Positions 23,581-33,932 of a stretch of 64,000 nt of DNA are shown in pieces. The position numbers were made by a program, and so were the translations under genes. A model generated the notes under the pieces. It saw nothing but the letters and a program-made list of their open reading frames with translations. It searched no databases and was not told the origin of the DNA. Each line of letters begins with the position of its first letter. The stretch's first letter is position 1. Source of the stretch: Centrapalus pauciflorus (lineage: Eukaryota; Streptophyta; Magnoliopsida; Asterales; Asteraceae); contig JAANYP010004682.1 in the NCBI GenBank assembly GCA_020465985.1, positions 62,001-126,000 of the forward strand, written 5' to 3'.

Positions 23581-23996
23581 AATTAAGAAAAAGCAAAATT
23601 TTAAAATTTTGACCAAAAATTTAACTTAGACTTAAACTATATTTATTAAAATTTACAACCTATGCTAAACACTTAACAAATTATTTTTGACGAGTATAGT
23701 CAAAGAAAGGTTCAATCAGATAGCGGTGTCAGATACTCACTGTTAGTACTTAAACTTTCACACTTAGGAATTTTTGATTCCTTTGAATGTTTGGCGTGAC
23801 ATACCCATTTAGCCGATTGTCGGTATTTACCCATATAAACATACTACATTTCGGAATATCCCTTGGCATTTTTATTTATCATGAAATTATCTTACATGAC
23901 TCAGACATAGACATACTTTTATAATCAAGGCATACATACAATGATTCTAACTTGTTGGTATTTTCAAACTTTCTTTAAAAGACAAACATCGGACAC

Positions 23997-24170
23997 AGAT
24001 CTGTATTTTCATACAACAAAGTGTCTTAGTTTGACTTTAGGTTTATTTTTAAAGCTAGCAAGACAGCGGTGACAGGTCTGTACCGACGTACAACAAAGCG
24101 ACTTATCTTGCTAACCCGAATCAAAACAGAGGCAACAGGTCTGTACTTACGTACAACAAAGTTACATGTT
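23997..24170. repeat. Three spaced copies of a 29-bp unit in the C2 spacer
   Basis: acag(a/g)tctgta...tacaacaaag(t/c) appears at about 23997, 24072 and 24136. Copies two and three contain gacgtac or tacgtac. Spacing is about 65-75 bp and the intervening sequence differs. Confidence 0.7.
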
Positions 24171-24727
24171 TTTGACTCTCAATTTTGTATGATTTTTCTA
24201 TTCTTTCCATTTTAAGATGTATTTGATGTTGCTATACATCCCCAGAAAGTTTGCATACCTCATTTAGACTCAAAGTTTGTATGTCTTGTACATAAAAATT
24301 AAGACCGATTGGTCATACATCTAAGTTAGGGACACGTTTGACTTTTTCTTGAATATTTTATTAGCCTTGGGACTCCCTATATGTATTATGCCTACCAACA
24401 TATCAAACTAAAATAAAGTATAACACTTAGAATTTTAGGTGCATTATGTGTGAAAGCCTAAACACTTAGAGTTTGTAACGACTGTGCTAATTTTCGTCAC
24501 TTTGAACCTATGCATCTAAGACTAAACTCTTTTTCTGATATTCTCTTTTTTTTTTGAATTTTTACGGTTTTCTCTCTTTTTTCTTTTGTTTTTCATAAGA
24601 AATAGCAATAAAAGAAGATAACCTACAAACTTACTAAAAATAGAAACTATCCTAACTTAACAAGCTTACTATAAAAAGAAAGAAATACTACAGCTATAAA
24701 AGGAAATAAACTTCTACTAAGGTCAAA

Positions 24728-25496
24728 TTACTCTGGGTTGCGCATTCCATTTAGTTGAATCAAATATTCAAACCGTGACTTATCAAAGGCTTTGGTAAAT
24801 AAATCAGCATTATTATCGTCCGTTGCCACTTTTACCAATTTAATTAAGTTCTTTTCAGCACAATCACGAATAAAATGATGCCTTATGTCTATGTGCTTTA
24901 TTTTACTGTGTTTAACTGGATTATTTGTTATAGCGATTGTAGATTGGTTATCTATCCTAATAGGAGTTTGAGTGTAAGCCAAACCGTAATCCTGCAACAT
25001 ACTCCCACAGAACCTGTAAGCAGCAACTACCTGCAGCAACATACTCGGCCTCGCACGTTGACACGGCTACCGACGTCTATTTCTTGCATTGCCAGGAAAC
25101 CAGTCTCCCTCCTAGGTATTGACAACCTCCAGTTGTTGATTTGCGCGTCAAGCTGCATCCTCCTTAGTCAGAATCCGTGAACGCCTCCAACTCTAGATCT
25201 CCCTTCGCATGATACCAAAGTCCCAGCTTCGGTTTCGACTTGAGCTATTGTAGAATCCGCTTCACAGCTTTCATGTGCATCTCCTTCGGATTAGCTTGAA
25301 ACCTAGTACAAATACACACAGCAAACATGATGTCAAGTCTTGAAGCAGTTAAATACATAAGCGATCCAATCATGGCCCGATATATCGTCGGATCCACATC
25401 GGAATCACTTTCAGTACCCGGTCCGAGATTGTGATTCACTTGAATCGGCGTGCTGAAATGGGCAGTCAGTTTCGTCCCTTCCATCCCGAAGCGTTC
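24728..25496 (-). pseudogene. C2 end of RT and RNase H, inverted
   Basis: Read on the minus strand from 25496: ERFGMEGTKLTAHFSTPIQV, then YRAMIGSLMYLTASRLDIMFAV, the RT end and the connection to RNase H. The middle (25244-25043) is readable in another frame with RKSTTGGCQYLGG-type sequence. The end has RIDNQSTIAITNNPVKHSKIKHIDIRHHFIRD and ADLFTKAF, the classic copia RNase H tail. It starts within a few codons of the right 22-bp repeat, so the N-terminal part of pol is missing. Confidence 0.9.
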
Positions 25497-25518
25497 CAAG
25501 ATGTAAATAGTTAGAAGC
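25497..25518 (-). repeat. 22-bp inverted repeat, right copy
   Basis: Exact reverse complement of 19541-19562. It lies 18 bases left of the C2 3' LTR, just before the polypurine tract. Confidence 0.95.
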
Positions 25519-25525
25519 TATCGTC

Positions 25526-25536
25526 AAGGGGGAGGC
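25526..25536 (+). promoter_or_regulatory. C2 polypurine tract
   Basis: aagggggaggc directly precedes the right LTR on the plus strand, as expected for second-strand priming. It shows that the right edge of C2 kept its normal orientation and only the core was turned. Confidence 0.8.
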
Positions 25537-26214
25537 TGTTGGTACACCATGTGTGACGATAGCAGTCTAAGCAATCTAGCATTTTGGTTTAAGTAATATT
25601 CAAAGTATTGAGAATTAACGAGTGTTTGATATATATGTTTGTATATGTTTGATAGTTATTGATTGTATGTTTGAACTTGATGTAACGTATTACAAGAAGT
25701 TCAAACATAAAGTTCAAAGATAAATTCAAGCATAAGTTGAAAACATAAGTTTCAATACTAAGTTAAATATGTGAAAGAGTAAATTCGAATTCTCTAAGGA
25801 CTGGGATTCGAATCTAGGTCAGATTCGAATGAGTCACTTAAGCAGATTCGAATGTACATTCTTAGGCAGATTCGAGAGTGTCAAGGGGACAAACTCGAAT
25901 GTGCCTTGGGCCTGATTCGAGTTTGGCCCATGACAAACTCGAATGAGCCTCTATAATTAGGGATTAACTCGAATCATTAAGAGATTTTTTGCAGAATTCG
26001 AGAGAGATTAAGAAAAAGGCGATTTCGAGTTTATCAGAGTTATTAGTGTTGTTTCGGAGAGAATCAATTCGTAGGTGCGTCCGTTGTAGTTCGTACAGCT
26101 TATTGATAGTCTCCGTGTTCCGAGTGAGAGTTGTTTCCGTCAACCCGTTAACAAGGATTCCGCACTCGTTGACGGTCTCGCGTCTAGATAGATCCGTAGT
26201 GTGTAGACCTTACA
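25537..26214 (+). repeat. C2 3' LTR, 678 bp
   Basis: It runs TGTTGGTACACC to GACCTTACA and is followed by the CTCGA duplication (26215-26219). Its palindrome array is at about 25800-26030. Confidence 0.95.
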
Positions 26215-26880
26215 CTCGATCAACTTAACTATGATGCTTGTTCAGAACTATTCACGTCCCATTGTGATAGTTTCGGCGTTCTCGGCTTCATTGACGGCTC
26301 AATCACAAGCACCCCCGAAACCCTCACCGCTTGGAAACGATTAAATTCACTCGTGAAAGTTTGGATCTATGGTTCAATTTCCACCTCTCTTTTGCAAACT
26401 GTTCTAAAAAAGAACGCCACCTCTCATTCGGTTTAGACCGACCTCTACAACCTCTTTCATGATAATAAGGAAGCCCGTGCTATGAAGATACAAGAAGAGC
26501 TCCGTTCCCTTGATCTCCGTAATCAAACCATCGTCGATTACTTCAAGAAAATAAAAATAGCTGCCGACCTTCTCGCCAATATCGACAAACCTGTCGAGAA
26601 CAAAACTCTAGTCATGTATGTCGTGGCCGGTTTAGGAGACAAGTATGAAAATGTGGCAAGCATTATACGCCATTGCAAAACCCCACCATCCCTTCTTGAA
26701 ACCCGTTCGATGCTTACTCTTGAGGAATCTCGCATTAACCGGAAAATAACCTAGAATATGGTCCACGACACAAACTCCTCCCATACTGTTTTGCTTACTG
26801 CCTCCTCTCCAAATAACAATGCCTCCTCTCCAAATCAAAACCAACGATCCATATGTCACAATTTTCAATGAGGTCCGTGT
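26215..26880 (+). pseudogene. C3 gag, main part
   Basis: Continues the gag begun at 16114: YDACSELF-type segment, LYNLFHDNKEARAMKIQEEL, LRNQTIVDYFKKIK and LVMYVVAGLGDKYENVA, a UBN2 domain. A TAG at 26434-26436 sits where relatives have Trp, fitting TGG to TAG. A second stop at 26752 ends the visible domain; beyond it the Asn/Ser-rich linker is readable to about 26880. Confidence 0.85.
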
Positions 26881-26894
26881 CGCTTTAGTGACAA

Positions 26895-28280
26895 ATGTCG
26901 TTTTCTCCACCTAAAACACCCTCCCAACTACTCACAAAACCCCACCCGTACCTACACCAAACCACGGCAACCCCTAATCCAGGTCTCCTCAGCCATCCTC
27001 CAGCCGCAACATCCTCACCACGACCACCTTCTAAAGCTACGACCTCAACTCCTGTAGCCTCTCCTAACGGCTATTGGGCATTTGTTCCCTACACACCACA
27101 AGCCACTACCCTCCCTCAAGCCTTTAGCACTATGACTCTCCAACCACCGAGACCCGGAGAGGATATGGGATGGTACATGGACACGGGCGCTACGTCACAT
27201 CTCTCGGCCAGCACAGGTAGTCTTCATACCATTTTTAATAATGCATCAATTTCATCAATATTCGTTGGAAACAGGGTATCAATCCCGGTTGTCAATATGG
27301 GTCATAGCACTTTGTCATATTCTTCACATCCCTTGCACCTAAAAAAAGTACTTGTTACACCTCACATCGTAAAAAATCTAATTTCTGTTCGTTGCTTTAC
27401 TCGTGATAATAAATGCACCATCGAATTTGACGAGTTTGGTTTTTCTGTGAAGGATTACCAGACCCGGAAGCTACTCCACCGATGTGATAGCGTTGGAGAT
27501 TTGTACCCATTCACCACCAACACAAACATTGCATTTTTGTCTTCGAGTCATTCCACGCGGCATCAACGTCTCAGACACCCCGGCGAAGATGTCTTACGTC
27601 GTCTTGTTTCTTCAAAGTTTATTAGTTGTAATAATACAAAGTCTTCATCTTTATGCCATGCTTGTCAACTTGGCAAGCATATTAAACTTCCTTTCTTTTC
27701 GTCAAGTAATGTAACAAGTGATATTTTTTATATTGTTCATTCGGATTTGTGGACTTCCCCAATTCCGAGTGTTGCTCGTTTTACCTATTATACTATGTTT
27801 CTTGATAATCATTCTCACTTTCTTTGGGTCTATCCTCTTAAAAGAAAATCGGACGCATTCTCTAGATTTCTCCAATTTCAAGCATATGTAAAAACGCAAT
27901 TCAATAAACAAATTAAAGTTTTTCAATGTGACCATGGCGGTGAATTTGATAACGCCCAACAACACGCTTTCTTTCAAAATAATGGAATTCAATTTCATTT
28001 CTCATGCCCCAAAACCTCCCAACAAAATGGGAAATCCGAACGAATGATTCAGACAATTAATAATCACATTCGCACTCTTCTCTTTCCAGCATCCTTACCT
28101 CCTCAATTTTGGGTCGAAGCTCCTTTTGTGGCCGTTCATCTTATTAATATCATACCATCATCGGCTATAAACAATGTGATTCCATTTAGAAAACTCTTTA
28201 ATAAACCACCAACTTTTACCCACCTCCCCATATTCGGTTGCCTATGCAATCCCCACACCTTCCCAAGTGACAAACTATAA
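26895..28280 (+). pseudogene. C3 protease and integrase
   Basis: 461 open codons. A Pro/Thr-rich gag tail leads to the protease WYMDTGATSHLS (D-T-G site intact, about residue 96). The integrase zinc region has HQRLRHPGEDVL and LCHACQLGKH; the core has HSDLWTSP, CDHGGEFD and QQNGKSERM, so D, D and E are present. It ends in FGCLCNPHTFPSDKL, where a stop and shift occur; the C-terminal part is readable in other frames to about 28450. Confidence 0.9.
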
Positions 28281-28750
28281 CCTCGTTCCACCCCCTGCAT
28301 CTTCCTCGGTTACTCAGAAAATCATCACGGTTACTGATACTTTAAACCCACAACCAACAAAGTTATCATCCCTTGACACGTTATATTTGATGAAACCCAA
28401 TTCCCTTACTCCAAACTTACTTCCAACACTCCCACATCATACACCTATCTAAACTCTCCCTCACCTATCGCTCGTGACATTCTTCTATCACCTACTACTT
28501 CCTATTCTCAACCCACGGATCCCACTCCATCACCCATTGTACCCACCCCCACCCCTATCATAGCCACCCCTACCCCTACCGTACCCCCAGCTACCGTAAT
28601 ACCTCCCACATCCACTACAAACCCTACTAGCGCACCCATGACTCACCCCATGGTCACTCGCTCCCGATCCGGCATCTACAAACCCAATCCCCGTCTAAAT
28701 CTCCTTGCTTCTCACATCTCCCCCTTCCTAAATCTCATGTTCAAGCTCTA
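28281..28750 (+). pseudogene. C3 integrase tail and Pro/Thr linker
   Basis: Reading across frames gives the FLGYSENHHGYR-type and FDETQFPYS segments typical of the copia integrase end. A low-complexity Pro/Thr/Ser linker follows, then MVTRSRSGIYKPNPRL, the usual lead-in to RT. No long frame remains. Confidence 0.7.
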
Positions 28751-29481
28751 AAAGTTCCTAATTGGCATAGTGCTATGACTGATGAATTTAATGCTTTAAT
28801 TAAAAATGGTACGTGGACTTTTGTACCGCGTCCTAAGGATGTAGATATTGTTTGTTCTATGTGGCTATTTCGACATAAATTTCTTGCAGATGGCACTTTA
28901 AATCGCTATAAGGCTCGCTTAGTGACAAACGGAAAAAGTCAGCAACAAGGAATCGACTGCTAAGAAACTTTTAGTCATGTTGTCAAGCCTGCGACAATTC
29001 GGACCGTTCTAAGCATTGCTCTTTCTCATGATTGGCCGATTCATCAACTTGACGTGAAAAATGCATTTCTTAATGGAAACTTATCCGAGATGGTATACAT
29101 GCACCAACCCTCAGGCTTCAAAGATAGCAAATATCCTGATCACGTTTGTTTGTTAAAGAAGTCTCTCTATGGGCTAAAACAGGCCCCGCGTGCATGGTTT
29201 CAACGCTTTGCTATGTTTTCTACATGTGTAGGCTTCATACACAGCAAAACCGACAGATCCTCGTTCATCTCAAACGGTGCTCTGATCTGGCTTATCTTCT
29301 CATATATGTCGATGGCATAATTCTGACAGCTTCTTCCACTACTCTTCTGCAGAAGGTGATTAATTTGCTAAACCGTGAATTCACTATGACCGATCTCGGG
29401 CCTCTTAACTACTTTCTCGGGATCTCAGTGGTTCGTACGACATCAGACATATTCTTATCACAATCCAAGTATGCCACGTAA
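28751..29481 (+). pseudogene. C3 reverse transcriptase
   Basis: Starts NWHSAMTDEFNALIKNGTW, then KARLVTNGKSQQQGIDC followed by a TAA at 28960-28962, LDVKNAFLNGNLSEMVYM and KSLYGLKQAPRAWFQRF. A shift near 29290 leads to LLIYVDGIILTASS, where the usual YVDD reads YVDG, so one catalytic Asp is lost. It ends FLSQSKYAT before a stop at 29479. Confidence 0.9.
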
Positions 29482-29499
29482 ATTATAGAACGGGCTAAC

Positions 29500-30336
29500 A
29501 TGCTTAATTGTAACACATGTCGTACACCTGCAAACACTGATCGAAAACTTGGACCTGATGGTCCTCCTGTCGCCGACGCAGAACTTTATCGCAGCCTGGT
29601 TGGAGCTCTCCAGTATGTTACATTTACTAGACCGGATATTGCCTACTCATATCAACAATTGTGTTTATATGCCGTCTCCACGGCTTTCCCTTTTTCGCGC
29701 TGCCCCTCAAGCCCGCGAGTGCCGATCTTCGCTTGGGCCGACTCCGAGGCTCTACCCATGCACGACCCTCGTGAACCGCACTTTCAGCCTATGAAGCGAG
29801 TACTTCGCTACATACAGGGCACAGTAAACCTCGGACTTCAACTTTTTCGCTCCAAACCCACTCAGCTCACAACCTACACAGATGCGGACTGGGCCGGTTG
29901 TCCAACCACTCGTCGATCCACCTCTGGATATTGTGTTTTTCTGGGTGATAATCTCATCTCATGGTCGACAAAATGTCAAGACACTACTTCTCGATCCAGC
30001 ACCGAAGCGGATTGCAGGGGGGTTGCCAATGTCGTCACCGAAATTACTTTGGTGAGAAATCTTCTCTGTGAGCTCCAATTTCCTCTACATACAGCGTCGC
30101 TTGTCTATTGTGACAACATCAGTGCCGTGTACATGTCTGCAAATCCAGTCCATCATCAACGGACCAAGCATATTGAAATCGACATTCATTTTGTTCGAGA
30201 TAAGGTTGCCGCCGGTGATGTTCGTGTGCTACACATTCCATCTCGCTTCCAATATGCTGACATTTTCACAAAGGGACTCCCATATCATTTATTTGCTAAT
30301 TTTAGATACAGTTTGAGTGTTCGTTCTCCCTCTTAA
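29500..30336 (+). pseudogene. C3 RT end and RNase H, with an 87-bp in-frame insert
   Basis: LVGALQYVTFTRPDIAYSYQQLCLY is followed by 29 foreign residues (29671-29757) and then the expected MHDPREPHF, KRVLRYIQGT, YTDADWAGCPTTRRSTSGYC, DNISAVYMSANPVHHQRTKHIEID and ADIFTKGLP. The family normally goes straight from CLY to MHDPRE. The frame stays open through the insert to a stop at 30334. Confidence 0.9.
29671..29757. other. GC-rich 87-bp insert in C3 RNase H
   Basis: Sequence gccgtctccacgg... up to ...gaggctctaccc has visibly higher GC than its neighbours. It interrupts a very conserved junction without shifting the frame. I see no clear duplication of the flanks. Confidence 0.7.
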
Positions 30337-30347
30337 ACTGCGGGGCC

Positions 30348-30480
30348 TATTAACGGACCCTTTTAGGATTATTGTGTTGCTTAGTCCATTGTTTTGCTTT
30401 GGCCCAAATGGCCCATGTACTTTGTATATAATCTCTTATCATGGAATGAATCAATCAAGGGAGTAACATACTCTCCATTA
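30348..30480 (+). repeat. C3 3' LTR, about 133 bp
   Basis: It is nearly identical to 15773-15906 and preceded by the purine-rich aaactgcgggg. CRM1 resumes at 30481. Confidence 0.85.
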
Positions 30481-30850
30481 GTATGAACAACAAGCGAACA
30501 AGGGAAAAGGAAAGGTCACTTTTGAACCAGGAGATTGGGTGTGACTTCATATGAGGAAGGAACAATTTCCAACAAAGAGGAAAGTTGATTCCTAGTGGAG
30601 ATGGACCATTTCAAGTGTTGCAGAAAATTAATGACAATGCATACAACCTTCATCTTCTTGATGAGTATAATGTTCATGATGTATTTAATGTGGCTGATTG
30701 AAGTCCTTTTAATGCAGGTGACGATTTGAGGACAAATCACTCTCAAGATGGGGGGAATGATGAGAACTCATCAATGATCAAGATGATGAAGATCCATTAA
30801 GGTGGAAGATCGGGCCTATCACAAGGTCTAAATCCAAGATGTTCCGTGAT
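30481..30850 (+). pseudogene. CRM1 right half: integrase C-terminus running into the LTR
   Basis: Resumes the protein cut at 15772: EQQANKGKGKVTFEPGDWV, RKEQFPTKRKS, PRGDGPFQVLQKINDNAYNL and SPFNAGDDLRTNHSQDGG. The frame crosses the polypurine tract (30746-30757) and continues into the LTR, where GPITRSKSKMF is readable after a shift. Integrase overlapping the 3' LTR is a known CRM-clade trait. A stop lies near 30682 (D before SPF), and there is a shift near 30540-30560. Confidence 0.8.
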
Positions 30851-31796
30851 GCTACCAATGGACTGATTATATCTTGCCGGAATACTGCTCCCGTGTCTTC
30901 GCAAAATAACCAAGCAAGCTTCCTAATTCTGCTACAAGTTGAAGCCCAAGATTAGCCTTGTTTTTCATAGCCCAAGTTATGTTTATTTACCCAAACATAA
31001 TCCATGAATAAAGAAATTCGGCTAGCCCACACTTAGCCCATGTTTTGTCCATAACTCACTCATTTGAAGCCCGATTTGAGTCAAATAAAAGCCCAATGAA
31101 AGCTAAGCCTTTCTCCTATCTTTTCAAGAAGAATAAAGCCCAATAAAGGCTCATTTTCCACGTCCAAAATTCTGCCCAAAAGAGTGTCCATGTTCAATGT
31201 ACTTCTCAAGATTAATTACAAGGCAATTTGAAAGTCGTCTCTTCAATTCAAGGCAATTTGAAGGTCATGGCCATTTACTTGGAGGATACTAAGGGTTTTG
31301 CAAAATACAATGAACCAAGACACATTCTAGAATATTCAAGTAGTGAAATGTCAAGAAGGCCCTTTTGATAAGTAGTTTTGCTTATTTGATCGCTTATCGT
31401 GGTAGTTTTTCTTACTTATCTAGATGGTTGGTTTTCCTTATACTTTCGTCTATAAATAGTGGCCGAAGTTCTCATTTGTAATCATTCTTGATTTGATTAA
31501 TATTGTGAGTTTTTAACTCCTCTTGTTCCTTACGAACTTTTAGAAATTCTCAAGTGTTCTAGCTTGTGGCGTTCAAAACTTATCAATCAACTTAGTGGGG
31601 TTGGTTGTGGTGTTTTCTTATACCAAGGTTCTTGCCTCTTTCTAGGCAATGGGTCGCGGTTGCACTATCTATACCAAGGTTCTTGCCTCGTTTATAGGCA
31701 ACGGGTCGCGGTTCTATCCAGATATCATAATAACATCCAATAGAACAATTGGGAAACTTGTGATCAATCTCATATTCATCGGGTGAGATCACATCA
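30758..31796 (+). repeat. CRM1 3' LTR, 1039 bp
   Basis: It starts TGATGAGAAC and ends GATCACATCA, with a TATA box (tctataaatag, about 31450) and a tandem pair of a roughly 48-bp unit (ataccaaggttcttgcctc...ggcaacgggtcgcgg, about 31610-31720). Six further whole or partial LTRs of this family lie at 40441-46403. Confidence 0.85.
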
Positions 31797-32929
31797 GCCT
31801 CGTTCTAATAACGTGGCGTTGATTACCAAATTCTGCATAACATCAAAATTAATACGATAAAGGTTTTTTAAGTTCAAACCTCAATTTCAGTACATAAACT
31901 AAAAACATAACATTCAGAGTACACTAAAAATAAAATATCTAGTTATTATAACCAAATCGAACGTCTAGGGATCTACCCATCCCAATTACAAATTCGATAA
32001 TAATTACAGTATAAGCAGAAGTCTATTTGATACCACGAGTCCTCAAACTCTAGATCCTGAAGCTGGCGCTTTTCCTTTATCAGCTATACTAGAAAAGATG
32101 TCCACACAACTGGGGTAAGCCATCGTCACCTAGCGAGTAACATATTGAATAGCACCAATCAACATGAATAACATGAATGACACAAGTATCGGCAGAATTT
32201 CAACATGTGTAGCACCCAACCTTCCCAGCAGTGTGTCCATGAATAGGTAGTCTTTGTAGCATCCGACCTTCCCAGCAATGCATACACAGTAACCCTGCTT
32301 GCGGCACTGCCAACTTCCAGCGTATAAATATAACATGTAGCCACACAGGCATGCAATCATCACATAAATACACAGTATGCATACAGGGGAATAAGGGTTA
32401 TTATGTAAAGATTCATGGCGATGAAAAGAATTAAAGTCATGGCAAAGAATCGATAAGCATGACCATAGAAATGAAACAGATATCCAGTATAAACATATCA
32501 TAAATGATTATTCATGAAATTAAATCAATTACTCGCAGTGCTCACAATCTGTAACACGCCAAGCGACTAACCAAAACTCAGCTGAAAGTACTTATTAAAA
32601 GTCACACGTCTCGGAGAACCACTATAATTCTGATATCAAAGTACATGTAACACCCACTCTTTTCGCATAAAAGCCACGTCAATATAATATCATAAGTGGC
32701 ATTATTGCATAAGATTCTTAACACATATGTCATAGGATTACAATAAATAGTGCTAATTTAAAACTTTAATTACAGACATGGCACGCCTCTGATCCAACAA
32801 ATATCTACACATATTCTGAACTCAAGAATACATCACTGAAACCATAGCAATATATGAAGACCACGATCTATCAGGGTAGAAATCTGCGGACTAATCACTG
32901 GCTCATACTTCTACCCCAAGTGAAATAGA

Positions 32930-33183
32930 GGCGAGTAGGGCGCCGCTCATGGCTGCCACTGCCGCCAAGCAAATCACCGGTCAAGTGGAGTCCGACGCCG
33001 ACCAGACTACCACCCAACGCACACCCAATTCCTACTCCCTCATCTCTCTCGATGGAACCCAGAAAGCGGGCAGGCGGACAGGAAGAAGCAGAACACAGGC
33101 AGCGTCGCCGCTGCTGCCACCGACCGGTGACCTCGTCGCCATCCCTAACTCCGGCAATACCTCCCCACATCCTATATACAATT
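32930..33183. other. GC-rich island with short open frames, origin unknown
   Basis: About 250 bp of clearly GC-rich sequence sits in AT-rich LTR DNA. The plus strand is open from an ATG at 32949 for 78 residues (MAATAAKQITGQVES...) and the minus strand for 106 over nearly the same span. Dual open frames are expected from high GC. It may be a captured host exon; I do not recognise the product. Confidence 0.4.
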
Positions 33184-33554
33184 GATTCCACTTTACTTAT
33201 ACTAATTTGAATCACTTTTATATAAAGTTTTTAAAATCATTATAAACTCATGAACTCTCCATTTATTGTTCTTGAAGCTTTTAATCCAAATGCTGAAGAT
33301 GATGATTATCATTGTTACAAATATTTAACTCCAGATTATATTCTAAGCAGAATTATATTCTATGATTGAAACAAGTATAGAGTGATTATTATGGTATGGA
33401 TAGTTACCTTAATAAACCTCCAATGGTGATTTGAGTTGTAGATGATGAAAAGTTTGATAACAGACCCCTTCTAAATCCAGCCTCAGACTTCTCAAACTCC
33501 AGATTATTTGTGTGTGTTTTTCTTGAGATGAAAAAGTTGTTAATAGGGTTTTTC

Positions 33555-33555
<1 letters not shown>

Positions 33556-33589
<34 letters not shown>

Positions 33590-33736
33590 GGAATATATGT
33601 TATGGTTGGATGGATGATGATCTTGGTTATGTTGATGTATTCATGCATGTATAACCATTTATATATTATTACATACATTCCATTCATATATACCAATAAT
33701 AATTTCTTTTATATCATTTTTTAAAGATGAAGTTTG

Positions 33737-33793
<57 letters not shown>
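33556..33793. repeat. AT microsatellites
   Basis: (AT)n tracts at about 33556-33591 and 33739-33793 with small gt interruptions. Confidence 0.9.
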
Positions 33794-33794
<1 letters not shown>

Positions 33795-33932
33795 ATTATT
33801 TTCTAATTCTTAAAACTAACATTTTAAAAGTCAACTATCGAATTCGATAATTTATGTTTTATAATCTCGAATTAATAATTGAGCTAAACGACTTGAAATT
33901 AATCAATTACCTTGGAATTAGTGGATGTTACA

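Larger units (their letters stand above)
22562..24727 (-). other. C2 long noncoding spacer between RNase H and the extra frame
   Basis: No gene seen. It holds TTCGAA/TTCGAG motif clusters (about 22720-22850 and 23125-23335), an AAAAT simple repeat (about 23500-23580), and three spaced copies of an acaggtctgtac...acaacaaag unit (23997-24170). On the minus strand it separates the RNase H end from the long frame. Confidence 0.7.
16215..26214 (+). mobile_element. C2: 10 kb Ty1-copia with inverted core
   Basis: Bounded by LTRs of 677 and 678 bp and a perfect CTCGA duplication. The plus strand has primer site and gag beside the left LTR and a polypurine tract beside the right LTR. Between 19541 and 25518 the contents run on the opposite strand: a long unrecognised frame and the end of RT with RNase H. 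That segment is bounded by 22-bp perfect inverted repeats. Protease, integrase and most of RT are missing, so this copy cannot move by itself. Confidence 0.9.
15773..30480 (+). mobile_element. C3: Ale-like Ty1-copia inserted in CRM1, host of C2
   Basis: Short LTRs of about 133 bp flank a complete copia order: gag, protease, integrase, RT, RNase H. Without C2 the element is about 4.7 kb, normal for this kind. It interrupts the CRM1 integrase; the bases GTAT occur just before and just after, though exact LTR edges are uncertain by about three bases. The LTR pair shows four substitutions and one indel over 133 bp. Confidence 0.9.
32646..33932 (-). repeat. G3 LTR, possibly composite
   Basis: TGTAACACCC at the left and GGATGTTACA at the right give reverse-oriented chromovirus ends. 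A primer-site-like TTTGATATCAGA (minus strand, about 32629-32640) lies left of it and an integrase end lies right of it, so the same LTR is flanked by both ends of an element. It contains the GC-rich island and two AT microsatellites. Confidence 0.5.

Noticed and set aside
32130..32501. Minus-strand Cys-rich frames of 60-123 codons
   Set aside because: Three overlapping frames share the same span, which lies in a gypsy LTR remnant. No domain, and relatives of the LTR show noncoding sequence here.
33556..33793. AT microsatellites considered as a replication origin or matrix attachment region
   Set aside because: Simple (AT)n tracts in LTR debris give no specific evidence for either.
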